Shown: one piece after another, positions 49,487 through 58,997 of the stretch
How the letters are laid out: every line of letters starts with the position of its first letter
Position numbering within the stretch: position 1 is the stretch's first letter
Assembly (NCBI RefSeq): GCF_002007485.1
Contig: NZ_CP015820.1
Span: 2,537,173 to 2,601,172, forward strand
Direction: 5' to 3'
Source of the DNA: Ditibartonella apihabitans
GTDB taxonomy: Bacteria; Pseudomonadota; Alphaproteobacteria; Rhizobiales; Rhizobiaceae
DNA length: 64,000 nt
Made by a program: the position numbers and the translations under genes
Notes under the pieces: generated by a model
What the model saw: only the letters and a program-made list of their open reading frames with translations
The model's database searches: none
Told to the model about the DNA's origin: nothing

Positions 49487-50769
49487 TGGCAACTGAAATT
49501 GTCACCTTCGGCTGTCGGCTTAATGCATTTGAATCGGAGGTTATGCGCAAAGAAAGTGCTGCAGCCGGCCTTGATAAATTGGAAAACGGCGCTGTCATCT
49601 TCAACACATGTGCTGTCACGGCCGAAGCCGTCCGTCAGGCAAAACAGGCAATTCGCAAAGCAAGGCGCGAAAATCCACTTGCACGTATCATTGTGACAGG
49701 CTGTGCAGCCCAAACTCTGGGGCAGGATTTTGCCGATATGGATGAAGTTGATCTGGTTTTGGGAAATGAAGAAAAACTGCATGCCCATTCCTATCGTCAA
49801 CTTCCGGATTTTGGTGTCAACAATTACGAAAAACTCAAAGTTAACGACATCATGGACGTGAAAGAAAACGCTCCCCATATGGTTGACTCGATCGAAGGTC
49901 ATTCGCGGGCTTTCGTGCAAGTGCAAAACGGCTGCGACCATCGCTGCACATTCTGCATTATTCCTTATGGAAGGGGGCCGTCACGCTCCGTTCCAATGGG
50001 TGCGGTTGTCGAACAGATAAAACGCCTTAACGGAAACGGCTATCAGGAAGTTGTCCTTACCGGTGTTGATCTTACGAGCTATGGACCTGATCTTCCCGGA
50101 AAGGCAACGCTTGGAAAACTTGTCGGTTCGATTTTGAGAAACGTTCCCGATCTTGCGCGTTTGCGCCTTTCTTCAATAGACTCGGTAGAAGTCGATGATG
50201 AATTGATGGAATTACTGGCTTATGAACCACGGTTGATGCCACATTTGCACCTTTCACTTCAAGCTGGCGACAATATGATTTTGAAACGCATGAAGCGGCG
50301 CCATTTACGCGATCAATCTATCCGGTTTTGCAATGATTTACGCGAAAGGCGTCCCGAAATGGTTTATGGCGCCGATCTTATTGCCGGTTTTCCGACAGAA
50401 ACCGATGAGATGTTCCAAAACACATTGGCGCTTGTTGATGATTGTAAACTGACCCATCTTCATGTCTTTCCCTATAGCCCGCGGGAAGGCACACCGGCCG
50501 CCCGTATGCCACAGGTTGATCGCCATATTGTTAAACTGAGAGCGGAAAAACTGCGGCAAGAGGGGCAAAAAGCCTATAAGAAGCATCTCGAGCATTTACA
50601 AAACACCGAACACATGATTCTTGTCGAACATGATGGAATCGGCCGCACGGAAGATTTCACACTGACTAAAATCGACGGTGCAATTGCCGGAACCATCGTT
50701 AAAGGCCATATTGTCGGCCAGGATGGCGACAAGCTTATTGCCAAGCTCACCGAACGTAACGCTGCCTGA
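49486..50769 (+). CDS. mtaB: tRNA t6A37 methylthiotransferase
   Basis: Radical-SAM enzyme, 427 residues, adding a methylthio group to threonylcarbamoyl-adenosine 37 of tRNAs reading ANN codons. The auxiliary cluster cysteines are Cys10, Cys42 and Cys73 of the UPF0004 domain; the radical-SAM cysteines are Cys150, Cys154 and Cys157 in CDHRCTFCIIPYGRG. A TRAM-like C-terminal segment (MILVEHDGIGRTEDFTLTKI) follows. MtaB rather than MiaB is chosen from the CDHRCTFC type motif and dapF context. Confidence 0.92.
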   Translation: MATEIVTFGCRLNAFESEVMRKESAAAGLDKLENGAVIFNTCAVTAEAVRQAKQAIRKARRENPLARIIVTGCAAQTLGQDFADMDEVDLVLGNEEKLHAHSYRQLPDFGVNNYEKLKVNDIMDVKENAPHMVDSIEGHSRAFVQVQNGCDHRCTFCIIPYGRGPSRSVPMGAVVEQIKRLNGNGYQEVVLTGVDLTSYGPDLPGKATLGKLVGSILRNVPDLARLRLSSIDSVEVDDELMELLAYEPRLMPHLHLSLQAGDNMILKRMKRRHLRDQSIRFCNDLRERRPEMVYGADLIAGFPTETDEMFQNTLALVDDCKLTHLHVFPYSPREGTPAARMPQVDRHIVKLRAEKLRQEGQKAYKKHLEHLQNTEHMILVEHDGIGRTEDFTLTKIDGAIAGTIVKGHIVGQDGDKLIAKLTERNAA

Positions 50770-50781
50770 CCGGGGATTTTT

Positions 50782-52125
50782 ATGGCTAAAGGTTTATTTA
50801 AAAAAGTTTTTTCTTTTGGCTCGAACCCGAAAACGGATTCTGAACCCGAAGGGACAAAAGACACGGCAACACCCGCTTTGTCACCTTTTGAAGCCTATAA
50901 GGCAGCTCAGGCAAAAGAACAAAACAAAACCGCTAGCACTGAAAAACCAGCCGAACCGAAACAGGAGCGGCCGAATACTCCATCGGAAAATCAAAACCCT
51001 GCTTTAGCCGAAAAGAAAAAGAAAGAAAATCAACCGGCAAAAAAACCGACAGTTCCGGAAGCGGAATTTGTTGGTTCACAAACTGTAGAGACAGCGGAGA
51101 CTCCAAGTAACCATGCGAGTGAAAAAACCGTAACAATTACCGACAAGGTAACGAGGAACGAAAACAAGGTCATCAAACCGGATTTGCCCCTCCATGAACC
51201 AAAAAAAATGTCATGGTTTGAACGGTTGAAAACCGGTTTGGCCCGTTCATCGCGCCAACTTGGTGATTCGATCGGTTCCATTTTTACCAAGCGCAAGCTT
51301 GATGAAGCGACATTACAAGATCTCGAAGATGTATTGATTCAAGCCGATCTTGGTCTTGAAACTGCTATCCGTATTACGGATACCCTAGCATCAAGCCGCT
51401 ATGGCAAGGATATATCAACCGACGAAGTACGCACGATCATGAGTGACGAGATCAAGAAAGTACTTGAACCGGTTGCCCGCCCGCTTGAACTCGACTTGAG
51501 CCATAAGCCACATGTCATATTGGTTGTCGGTGTGAACGGAACCGGAAAAACCACAACAATCGGAAAATTGGCAGCCAAACTTACCGCCGGCGGATTAAAG
51601 GTGATGCTGGCCGCTGGCGATACTTTTCGTGCTGCTGCTATCGAACAACTCCATATTTGGGGAGACAGGGTCAATGCACCGGTTGTTTCGACAAAACTTG
51701 GTGCCGATGCAGCAAGCCTTGCCTATGATGCTTATGAAAAAGCCAAAGCTGCCGGAAGTGATGTTCTTATCATTGACACGGCGGGACGTTTGCAGAACAA
51801 AACCGAACTTATGGACGAGCTTGCCAAGATTGTGCGTGTTTTAAGCAAGCATGATCCGGATGCGCCACATACTGTTTTGCAAACACTTGATGCCACGACC
51901 GGCCAGAATGCGCTGAACCAAGTGGAAATATTCCGCAACATTGCCGGTGTGAACGGCCTTGTCATGACAAAACTTGATGGAACAGCGCGCGGTGGTATTC
52001 TCGTTGCAATTGCAGCAAAATACAAATTGCCGGTATATTTTATCGGGGTAGGAGAGGGTATTGATGACCTCGAGCCCTTTGCAGCTTCGGATTTTGCCGA
52101 AGCAATAGCAGGAAAACACGAATGA
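50782..52125 (+). CDS. ftsY: Signal recognition particle receptor FtsY
   Basis: GTPase that docks ribosome-SRP complexes at the membrane, 447 residues. Residues 1-130 are a charged, Lys/Glu/Pro-rich acidic A-domain of low complexity. The NG domain follows: G1 [15 protein letters not shown] near 252, [20 protein letters not shown] and [15 protein letters not shown] precedes the ATG. It overlaps yciB by four bases; dapF-mtaB-ftsY-yciB appear to form one operon. Confidence 0.96.
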   Translation: MAKGLFKKVFSFGSNPKTDSEPEGTKDTATPALSPFEAYKAAQAKEQNKTASTEKPAEPKQERPNTPSENQNPALAEKKKKENQPAKKPTVPEAEFVGSQTVETAETPSNHASEKTVTITDKVTRNENKVIKPDLPLHEPKKMSWFERLKTGLARSSRQLGDSIGSIFTKRKLDEATLQDLEDVLIQADLGLETAIRITDTLASSRYGKDISTDEVRTIMSDEIKKVLEPVARPLELDLSHKPHVILVVGVNGTGKTTTIGKLAAKLTAGGLKVMLAAGDTFRAAAIEQLHIWGDRVNAPVVSTKLGADAASLAYDAYEKAKAAGSDVLIIDTAGRLQNKTELMDELAKIVRVLSKHDPDAPHTVLQTLDATTGQNALNQVEIFRNIAGVNGLVMTKLDGTARGGILVAIAAKYKLPVYFIGVGEGIDDLEPFAASDFAEAIAGKHE

Positions 52126-52796
52126 CCAATTCACTTTTTGAACCCGATCCCGAAGATACCAAAGCGGTAAAAGAGCTCCATATGTCACCGGCGCTCAAAC
52201 TCATTCTGGAAATGGGGCCGTTGGTGGTGTTTTTCTTTGCCAATTACAAGGGCGAATGGCTTATCAAACATGTTGGTCTGTTTCAGGGATTTGAAAAACC
52301 GATTTTTCCTGCCACAGCAATTTTCATGGTTGCCATTGTTATTGCACTCGTGGCCTCTTGGATTATTGCACGAAAACTCCCGATCATGCCGCTTATCTCC
52401 GGTGTATTTGTATTGATTTTCGGGGCTTTAACGCTTTGGCTCCATAATGATACGTTCATCAAAATGAAGCCGACAATTATCAACACACTCTTCGGCCTTA
52501 TCCTTTTCGGTGGTCTCGCTTTCAATAAATCGCTTCTCGGCTATGTGCTTGATTCTGCCTTTCAACTTGATGATGAAGGTTGGAAAATTCTAACACGCCG
52601 CTGGGCATGGTTTTTTATTTTTCTTGCTGTGTTGAACGAATTGGTATGGCGTAATTTCAGCAATGATTTCTGGACGACATTCAAGGTCTTCGGTGTCATG
52701 CCGATCACCATTATCTTTATGATTGCACAAATGCCGATTGTCATGAAACATGCAACCTCGCCGATAGGTGTGAAACAGACAAAGCTCGACGAATAA
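52122..52796 (+). CDS. yciB: Inner-membrane protein YciB (septation protein A)
   Basis: Polytopic membrane protein of 224 residues with about six helices, family IspZ/Yci[23 protein letters not shown] at residues 22-43 and [20 protein letters not shown] are hallmarks; [33 protein letters not shown] is the most conserved block. It is linked to cell-envelope integrity and septation, with unknown biochemistry. A longer N-terminal extension (residues 1-20) is charged. Confidence 0.93.
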   Translation: MTNSLFEPDPEDTKAVKELHMSPALKLILEMGPLVVFFFANYKGEWLIKHVGLFQGFEKPIFPATAIFMVAIVIALVASWIIARKLPIMPLISGVFVLIFGALTLWLHNDTFIKMKPTIINTLFGLILFGGLAFNKSLLGYVLDSAFQLDDEGWKILTRRWAWFFIFLAVLNELVWRNFSNDFWTTFKVFGVMPITIIFMIAQMPIVMKHATSPIGVKQTKLDE

Positions 52797-52829
52797 GTCG
52801 AGAATTTTAAAACCGATGGGATTGAAACA

Positions 52830-53591
52830 ATGGAAATTACACAGTTCATCTGCCGCAGTGATAATTTCGGAGTGCTGCTTCATGACGAGGCAAGCGGGCT
52901 AACTGCGGCGATTGATGCGCCGGATGCCAAGGCAATCCGTGAAAAGCTTGACCAAAAAGGTTATAAGCTTGATGTTCTTTTCATAACCCATCATCATATG
53001 GACCACATCGAGGGAATTGCAGCCCTTAAAGCCGTTTATGGCACGAAAATCATTGGTCCGGAGCGAGAAGCCGACAAAATTGGTGGGCTTGATGAAGCGG
53101 TGAATGAAAAATCGGGCTGTAAATTTGCAAAATTCGATGTCAAAGTGCTTGAAACCCCCGGTCATACTCTTGGCTCGGTTTGCTATTATTTTCCTGAAGA
53201 CAAACTGGTTTTCACCGGTGATACATTGTTTTCTCTGGGCTGCGGAAGACTGTTTGAAGGAACAGCCGAGATGATGTTTTCGTCGCTTGAAAAGCTCAAA
53301 GCTCTTCCTGACGATACAAAGCTTTATTGTGGCCATGAATATACCAAAGAAAATGCACGGTTTGCTCGCTCGGTCGATCCTGACAATGTTGCGCTCATCA
53401 ATCGGGCTGCTGCTGTTGACCGGCTTATTGCAGTCGGGGAAACCTCACTTCCGAGCTCGATCAAAGCCGAGAAAGCGGCAAATCCCTTTTTGCGCTGTAA
53501 TGACCCAGATATACGCCACACATTAAAAATGCAAAATGCTTCGGATGTCGCTGTTTTTGCCGAATTGAGAAAACGCAAGGATCATTTCTGA
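52830..53591 (+). CDS. gloB: Hydroxyacylglutathione hydrolase (glyoxalase II)
   Basis: Metallo-beta-lactamase-fold enzyme of 253 residues hydrolysing S-lactoylglutathione, the second step of methylglyoxal detoxification. The metal motif is THHHMDH (His54, His56, Asp58, His59), with further ligands in TPGHTLGSVCYYF, FTGDTLFSLGCGRLFEG and YCGHEYTKENARFA. The C-terminal HAGH domain (NPFLRCNDPDIRHTLK) confirms glyoxalase II. GGGA lies eight bases before the ATG. Confidence 0.95.
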   Translation: MEITQFICRSDNFGVLLHDEASGLTAAIDAPDAKAIREKLDQKGYKLDVLFITHHHMDHIEGIAALKAVYGTKIIGPEREADKIGGLDEAVNEKSGCKFAKFDVKVLETPGHTLGSVCYYFPEDKLVFTGDTLFSLGCGRLFEGTAEMMFSSLEKLKALPDDTKLYCGHEYTKENARFARSVDPDNVALINRAAAVDRLIAVGETSLPSSIKAEKAANPFLRCNDPDIRHTLKMQNASDVAVFAELRKRKDHF

Positions 53592-54077
53592 ATGTTTATC
53601 AAGCGATTTGTCATTGCCCTTTGTCTGATAGTTTTTCCAGTTGCCGCTTTTGGCGACGACGCCTCGAAACAGGATAATAAGCAGAACGAGTTCTATCTTT
53701 CACCAACCGGTAATCCCAAGGTTGTTGCCGAATATCCTCTCAATGAGGAGTTTTTGGTGAAAATGGAGAATGTACAAAAAGAGCTGTCCGATGCGTCCAT
53801 CAAGCTTTCTCAATCCGAAACCGGTAATGACGCGAGCGTTGATGGCCTTGTCAAAACGATTTCCAAAAATGAACGCATAATGAACATTTTGAAAAAAAAT
53901 GCACTTGAACCGAAAGATTACGTCCTTGGTTATCTGGCCCTGCAAGCCTCTCTTGCAGCAGCTTCTTCTCTCGACGATCAGGATGCACTTTTTGATGATA
54001 GCGCAACAGTTTCAAAAGAGAATCTCGAATTCGGAAAACAATTTGCCGACCGCATCCGCAAACTGCTTGATCAATAA
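53592..54077 (+). CDS. Exported protein of unknown function downstream of gloB
   Basis: A 161-residue protein with a signal peptide (FVIALCLIVFPVAAFG) and a predicted helical mature part rich in Asp, Glu, Lys and Ser. I do not recognise the family. Its ATG directly abuts the gloB stop (TGA then ATG), so the two are translationally coupled. No cysteine is present in the mature part and no metal motif is visible. Confidence 0.75.
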   Translation: MFIKRFVIALCLIVFPVAAFGDDASKQDNKQNEFYLSPTGNPKVVAEYPLNEEFLVKMENVQKELSDASIKLSQSETGNDASVDGLVKTISKNERIMNILKKNALEPKDYVLGYLALQASLAAASSLDDQDALFDDSATVSKENLEFGKQFADRIRKLLDQ

Positions 54078-54525
54078 ATTCGTCTTAAAAACAATATGTT
54101 AGTATATACCCGACAGAATACCATGTGCTTTGCGGCATAACCGGATAGTAACAATTGTGGCTAACGTCTCGTCACACTTTGAGGAGTAATCGGATCCGCC
54201 GTGAAAAATAGCAAAAGGCGGGGTCATTTTCCGCTATTTTCTAATGAATATTCGGTTTGCAAATAAAACAATGCCCATGGCGAAGCCATAACAAAATTCC
54301 GACAAAGCAAAGTCTTCCGGAAATATCCCGGAATAACTTACCTCAAGCAGTCAATGCCCGAATTGTTTGATAGAAAAGCCTGTTTGGCAAAAGTATTTTA
54401 TAGAAAAACATTCGGTTTTTTCCCGAAGAACCATTTTAGCAGTGCAACGCCAAGTCTTTCATCGGATTCTTTTAGCGAACCCGAAGCAAAACCGGTTTAA
54501 TCAATCGTGAAACCTCGGAAAATTC
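54078..54525. other. Convergent intergenic region before parB
   Basis: About 450 bases between gloB's partner gene and the parB stop. An imperfect stem-loop at about 54203-54240 (gaaaaatagc with gctattttc) ends in TATTTT and may terminate the plus-strand operon. No open frame with features and no extra parS site was seen. Confidence 0.5.
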
Positions 54526-55401
54526 CTAGTTTTGTAAACGCCTGCAGATATCATCGAGCTGCTCCAGCGAAGAATAATGGATTTTTACGTCCCCGCCTTT
54601 TTTCCCGTGTTTGATGGCAACTTTCATACCGATAACATCGGCAAGAAGTTTTTCCAGCGACTTGGTGTCGGCATCTTTTTCTGTCGGCGTGCGTCTTTTT
54701 GATTTGGCATTTGATTGACCATTTGCCAATGCTTCAGCCTGACGAACAGACAAGCCGTCACGGATAATTTTCTCGGCAAGTGCCAAGGGATCTTCGACTG
54801 TTATCAGACAACGGGCGTGGCCTGCCGATAATTGCCCCTCATTGATGAATTGCTGAACTTTAGCAGGTAATTTTAATAGTCGGAGTGTATTGGCAACGTG
54901 GCTGCGGCTTTTTCCGATCACCTGAGCGAGGTCAGCCTGCGTATAATCATGCTCGTCAATGAGTTGTTGGTACCCCATCCCCTCCTCCAGAGGATTAAGA
55001 TCGCTTCTTTGAACATTTTCAATAATGGCAAGTTCCAAAGCGGTACGATCATCAACATTGCGGATAATGACCGGTATTTCGGTGAGATTAGCACGCTGTG
55101 CAGCACGCCAACGGCGTTCCCCTGCAATCAATTCGAAGCGGTTTGGATGATCGGGCGATGGACGGACGACAACCGGCTGCACAACTCCATGCTCACGAAT
55201 AGACTGGGCAAGATCATCAAGCTCGGTTTCCGTAAAATTACGTCTGGGATTTTGCGGATTACGAGAAATAAATTCAATAGGCACCTGCCGTTCCGACGAG
55301 GTATTTGGAGCTGCGAGCGGCTTATCAAGACCAAGATCAATATCGCCAATAAGAGCAGCAAGACCACGTCCAAGCCGTTTTTTCGATTGATCGTCACTCA
55401 T
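54526..55401 (-). CDS. parB: Chromosome-partitioning protein ParB
   Basis: CTP-dependent DNA clamp that loads at parS and spreads, organising the origin for segregation; 291 residues. The RLGRGLAALIGD N-terminal ParA-contact motif, the CTP-binding patch GERRWRAAQRANLTEIPVIIR, and the HTH (YTQADLAQVIGKSRSHVANTLRLL) are visible, followed by a C-terminal dimerisation domain. The start at 55401 has GAGGA seven bases upstream; a 12-base duplication gives a second GAGGA further upstream. parA lies 44 bases upstream in the same operon. Confidence 0.97.
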   Translation of the reverse strand: MSDDQSKKRLGRGLAALIGDIDLGLDKPLAAPNTSSERQVPIEFISRNPQNPRRNFTETELDDLAQSIREHGVVQPVVVRPSPDHPNRFELIAGERRWRAAQRANLTEIPVIIRNVDDRTALELAIIENVQRSDLNPLEEGMGYQQLIDEHDYTQADLAQVIGKSRSHVANTLRLLKLPAKVQQFINEGQLSAGHARCLITVEDPLALAEKIIRDGLSVRQAEALANGQSNAKSKRRTPTEKDADTKSLEKLLADVIGMKVAIKHGKKGGDVKIHYSSLEQLDDICRRLQN

Positions 55402-55402
55402 A

Positions 55403-55426
55403 TCTATTTCCTCGTCTATTTCCTCG
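55403..55426 (-). promoter_or_regulatory. Duplicated Shine-Dalgarno before parB
   Basis: Two copies of a 12-base unit (tctatttcctcg on the plus strand) at 55403-55414 and 55415-55426 give two GAGGAAATAGA ribosome sites, 7 and 19 bases before the parB ATG. Confidence 0.7.
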
Positions 55427-55445
55427 TTTTTTCTAAATTTATTTC

Positions 55446-56240
55446 TTAAGCTGCACGTAATTGGCGTTCGCGTTGAATGACTTCCGAAGCAAGTTGCAAA
55501 TAGGCCTGACTGCCGGCACATTTCAAGTCGTAAAGAAGAGCCGGTTTACCGAATGACGGCGCTTCCGATACACGAACATTGCGCGGTATGACGGTTTGAT
55601 AAACTTTGTCACCCATAAAGGATCGCACATCCTCTACAACCTGATTGGAAAGATTATTACGGCCATCATACATGGTAAGCACAATACCTTGTATTTCCAA
55701 CGAAGGATTGAGGGAGCCACGAACCTGTTTTACTGTTTCCAACAGTTGACTTAGTCCTTCAAGAGCCAGAAACTCGCATTGCAAAGGTACGAGAACAGAA
55801 TTGGCTGCCCCCATAGCATTGAGCGTCAAAAGATTGAGAGAAGGGGGGCAATCAATCAATATATATGAAAATTTCTCGGTTACTCTCGGATTTTTTCGTA
55901 AGGCATTTTGTAGCCTCTGAATACGGTCATTTGCCGGTGCAATTTCCATTTCTATTCCAAGAAGATCAAGGGTCGAGGGGACGACATAAAGATTAGGAAC
56001 TTCCGTTTCCAATGCCGCGTCATTAACCGATGTGCCCGAAACAATAACATCATAGGAAGAAAGGAGACGTTGATCACGATCAATCCCGAGACCTGTGCTG
56101 GCATTTCCCTGAGGATCAATATCCATCACCAGAACAGTTTCTCCAATTGCCGCAAGTGCTGTAGCGAGGTTAATGGCTGTCGTTGTTTTACCAACTCCAC
56201 CTTTCTGATTTGCAATGGCGATAATGCGTGTTTCGCTCAT
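55446..56240 (-). CDS. parA: Chromosome-partitioning ATPase ParA
   Basis: Deviant Walker ATPase of 264 residues that binds DNA nonspecifically and pulls ParB-parS. KGGVGKTTTAINLATALA holds the Walker A motif near residue 12; DIDPQGNASTGLG and ILIDCPPSLNLLTLNAM follow. ATG at 56240 is chosen since AAGGGG lies eight bases upstream and overlaps the rsmG stop; a GTG at 56249 is less likely. rsmG lies five bases upstream. Confidence 0.97.
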   Translation of the reverse strand: MSETRIIAIANQKGGVGKTTTAINLATALAAIGETVLVMDIDPQGNASTGLGIDRDQRLLSSYDVIVSGTSVNDAALETEVPNLYVVPSTLDLLGIEMEIAPANDRIQRLQNALRKNPRVTEKFSYILIDCPPSLNLLTLNAMGAANSVLVPLQCEFLALEGLSQLLETVKQVRGSLNPSLEIQGIVLTMYDGRNNLSNQVVEDVRSFMGDKVYQTVIPRNVRVSEAPSFGKPALLYDLKCAGSQAYLQLASEVIQRERQLRAA

Positions 56241-56245
56241 TTTTC

Positions 56246-56893
56246 TCACCCCTTACGTGGATTGATCTTGCTAATTTCAAGAATAACGGATTGACGATCA
56301 ATTTTACTTTGATGAATTATCGAATTGAATGTCCAGTTTTGTTCGGCTTCGGCCATTTCTTTTTTATAATCACGCCCCTTCTGGAATAGGGCGGTTGCAC
56401 CTTGTTCAAACCATGGAAGCGTTAGTTCAAAGAGCTTCCCGAGCGATGCCAAAGCGCGTGACGTGATAATTTCCGGTTTTTTAATGTGAATGTAGCTGGT
56501 TTCAATGCGACATGTATGGACAGTGGCAGGCAAATTGAATTCAGCACTGACACTTCTTAAAAATGCCGCCTTTTTGCTGTTACTTTCGACGAGATCAATG
56601 TGAAAACCGCTTTTTTCTTTCAAGAGAATCGCCGTTACAATTCCGGGAAAGCCACCACCCGAACCAATGTCGCACCAGTTTTTTGCATCTGGTTGAAGTG
56701 CTGCTATTTGTGCACTATCCAATATATGTCTAGTCCAGAGCTCGGGCAAAGTAGCATTCGCAATCAAATTGATATGTGATTGCCACTTTTTGACAGCTTC
56801 CTCGAAGGCCATCAAACTGGCCGCTGTTTCACGTGAAACAGAAGGCACGATTTCCTTCAACGTCAGATATTTTTCTTCAACCCATTCTGTCAT
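56246..56893 (-). CDS. rsmG: 16S rRNA (guanine-527-N7)-methyltransferase
   Basis: Methylates G527 of 16S rRNA, 215 residues. SAM motif WCDIGSGGGFPGIVTAILL near residue 72 and VHTCRIETSYIHIKKPEIITSRALASLGKLFEL fit GidB/RsmG. The gene contains a perfect parS site in its 5' part (56825-56840), so ParB loads inside a coding sequence here. It shares one base with mnmG and lies five bases before parA. Confidence 0.95.
   Translation of the reverse strand: MTEWVEEKYLTLKEIVPSVSRETAASLMAFEEAVKKWQSHINLIANATLPELWTRHILDSAQIAALQPDAKNWCDIGSGGGFPGIVTAILLKEKSGFHIDLVESNSKKAAFLRSVSAEFNLPATVHTCRIETSYIHIKKPEIITSRALASLGKLFELTLPWFEQGATALFQKGRDYKKEMAEAEQNWTFNSIIHQSKIDRQSVILEISKINPRKG
56825..56840. promoter_or_regulatory. 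parS site 1 (perfect consensus, inside rsmG)
   Basis: TGTTTCACGTGAAACA, the exact 16-base ParB-binding palindrome. It lies near the 5' end of rsmG and contains no GANTC. Confidence 0.97.
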
Positions 56894-58764
56894 CAGGCGC
56901 TTCTCCTGTTTTCGCGGTTCAAGCGCTGGATATGGGTAATGATGAGGGACAAAGCTGCCGGAGTCATTCCGTCAATTTTTTGAGCTTCTGCGATGGATTG
57001 CGGTGCGCGCTGACGAATTTTTCCTTTAAGTTCATTGGAAAGACCTGAAATCACGTCAATATCGAGTTCCGCCGGAATGCGCAGCCGTTCATCCCGTCGA
57101 AGATTGGCAATATCCTGAGCTTGTCGATCAAGATAAACTGCGTATTGAGCCTCTATTTCCAATGTTTCCGCCGTTTTTTTATCAATCTCGCCAAGAATAG
57201 GCCAAATATCGATTAAGCGAGACAGTGACATTTCCGGATAAGCCAGCAAATCATAAGCACTACGGCGAATTCCATCATGTTTTATCTGCAACCCTTTTTC
57301 CGTAGCCTCGTTCGGCGTGATCGCTACCGATTGACAAAGGTCACGCGCTTTAGTCAATAAGTCTTGCTTATATTGAAAATGCTGATGACGCAGCGAGCCT
57401 ACAATACCCCATTCCAATCCCAACGGTGTCAACCGTTCATCCGCATTATCCGCCCTTAAAGACAAGCGAAACTCTGCACGCGAGGTAAACATCCGATATG
57501 GTTCACTGACACCGCGCGTAATCAAATCATCCACCATAACACCAATATAGGCAGTTGAACGGCTGATGGTGATTTGATCTTTGCCGGAAGCTTTGTTCGC
57601 AGCGTTCAGCCCTGCAAGTAAGCCTTGTGCGCCGGCTTCTTCATAACCGGTTGTTCCGTTTATCTGACCGGCGAGAAAGAGACCTGAAAGCGCTTTCAAT
57701 TCCAATGTTGCATAAAGCTGGCGCGGGTCGACGAAATCATATTCGATTGCATAACCCGGTTGCAACACCTTGGCGTGTTCCAAGCCTTCGATGGTCTTGA
57801 TAAAGTCGAGCTGGACCTCTTCCGGCAATGACGTTGATATACCGTTTGGATAGACCGTATCATCATCCAGTCCTTCCGGTTCCAGAAATATCTGATGACC
57901 GTCACGCTCTCCGAATTTGACAATTTTGTCTTCAATCGAAGGACAATATCTAGGACCTATACCTTTAATAGCACCGGAATACATTGCCGAACGATGAATA
58001 TTATCTTTTATGATCTGATGGGTTTTGTGATTCGTTCGGGTAACCGCACAGTCAATTTGTGGTTGGCGAATTGTTTCGGTTAAAAATGAAAATGGTACAG
58101 GATCGTCGTCAGCAGTCTGCTTTGGAAGATTGTCCCAATCAATTGTCTTTTTACTTAACCTTGAAGGGGTACCGGTTTTCAATCGCCCTAACCGGATACC
58201 ATATTGTCCAAGCCGTTCACCAAGGAGATTGCTCGGTTCTTCGCCCATTCTCCCCGCAGGCCATGTCTTTTCGCCAATATGTATAAGCCCACGCAAAAAT
58301 GTACCCGTCGTCAAGACCACAGCACCGGCTTCAAGCTGCCCATGAGCCTTACAGATAACGCCCGTTACAGCGTTATTTTTTACAATAATATCAATTACTT
58401 CGTCTTCTATGACCGTGAGATTTGGCTGTTCCGAAATCAATGTCTGCATAGCTTTTTTGTATAATTTTCGGTCTGCCTGTGTACGCGGTCCCCTAACGGC
58501 TGGTCCTTTTCTCCGGTTAAGCAAACGAAACTGGATTCCGGCTTCATCTGCTGCACGACCCATCAGCCCGTCGAGTGCATCAATTTCTCTCACAAGATGT
58601 CCTTTTCCGAGGCCACCAATTGCGGGATTACAAGACATTGTTCCAATTGAAGCAAAATGGTGGGTAACAAGTGCCGTTTTTGCACCGGTACGTGCAGCCG
58701 CACCAGCAGCTTCACATCCGGCGTGTCCGCCCCCAACAACAATCACATCAAATTTATCAGTCAA
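56893..58764 (-). CDS. mnmG: tRNA uridine-34 carboxymethylaminomethyl-modification enzyme MnmG
   Basis: FAD enzyme that, with MnmE, adds a carboxymethylaminomethyl group to wobble uridine; 623 residues. FAD motif [21 protein letters not shown] at residues 7-27 and the GIDA signatures ([15 protein letters not shown] and [19 protein letters not shown]) are present. The start codon is TTG (58764), with no ATG or GTG in frame before an upstream stop and no clear SD. Its start lies 28 bases from the nearest parS site. Confidence 0.95.
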   Translation of the reverse strand: MTDKFDVIVVGGGHAGCEAAGAAARTGAKTALVTHHFASIGTMSCNPAIGGLGKGHLVREIDALDGLMGRAADEAGIQFRLLNRRKGPAVRGPRTQADRKLYKKAMQTLISEQPNLTVIEDEVIDIIVKNNAVTGVICKAHGQLEAGAVVLTTGTFLRGLIHIGEKTWPAGRMGEEPSNLLGERLGQYGIRLGRLKTGTPSRLSKKTIDWDNLPKQTADDDPVPFSFLTETIRQPQIDCAVTRTNHKTHQIIKDNIHRSAMYSGAIKGIGPRYCPSIEDKIVKFGERDGHQIFLEPEGLDDDTVYPNGISTSLPEEVQLDFIKTIEGLEHAKVLQPGYAIEYDFVDPRQLYATLELKALSGLFLAGQINGTTGYEEAGAQGLLAGLNAANKASGKDQITISRSTAYIGVMVDDLITRGVSEPYRMFTSRAEFRLSLRADNADERLTPLGLEWGIVGSLRHQHFQYKQDLLTKARDLCQSVAITPNEATEKGLQIKHDGIRRSAYDLLAYPEMSLSRLIDIWPILGEIDKKTAETLEIEAQYAVYLDRQAQDIANLRRDERLRIPAELDIDVISGLSNELKGKIRQRAPQSIAEAQKIDGMTPAALSLIITHIQRLNRENRRSA

Positions 58765-58792
58765 TTTATTATCAACACCATTATTTTAATCA

Positions 58793-58808
58793 CGTTTCAC
58801 GTGAAACA
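58793..58808. promoter_or_regulatory. parS site 2
   Basis: CGTTTCACGTGAAACA: consensus except for the outermost base. No GANTC. Confidence 0.95.
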
Positions 58809-58869
58809 ATAGAAGAAACACCTTTTTCGGAGAACTTCTAACCAATTAATAGTTCTCTAACATATGAGA

Positions 58870-58885
58870 TGTTTCACGTGAATCA
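58870..58885. promoter_or_regulatory. parS site 3 with overlapping GANTC
   Basis: TGTTTCACGTGAATCA: one change (A to T at position 14) that creates GAATC, a CcrM-type methylation site. Confidence 0.92.
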
Positions 58886-58919
58886 TTATTTTTGAAGATT
58901 GAACATCTAATTTCCAAAA

Positions 58920-58935
58920 TGTTTCACGTGAATCA
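58920..58935. promoter_or_regulatory. parS site 4 with overlapping GANTC
   Basis: TGTTTCACGTGAATCA, identical to site 3, again with GAATC at its right end. Confidence 0.92.
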
Positions 58936-58944
58936 CCAATTTAC

Positions 58945-58960
58945 TGTTTCACGTGAATCA
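58945..58960. promoter_or_regulatory. parS site 5 with overlapping GANTC
   Basis: TGTTTCACGTGAATCA, identical to sites 3 and 4 and 25 bases from site 4 centre to centre. Confidence 0.92.
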
Positions 58961-58997
58961 ATTTTTCGAAAATCAAGTTCCAATTATTATGAACGAC

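Larger units (their letters stand above)
58765..58997. other. parS-bearing intergenic region between mnmG and mnmE
   Basis: 233 AT-rich bases with four parS-type sites centred near 58800, 58877, 58927 and 58952. The steps between centres are 77, 50 and 25 bases. The interval also has to hold the mnmG promoter, if any, and the end of mnmE. Confidence 0.9.
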
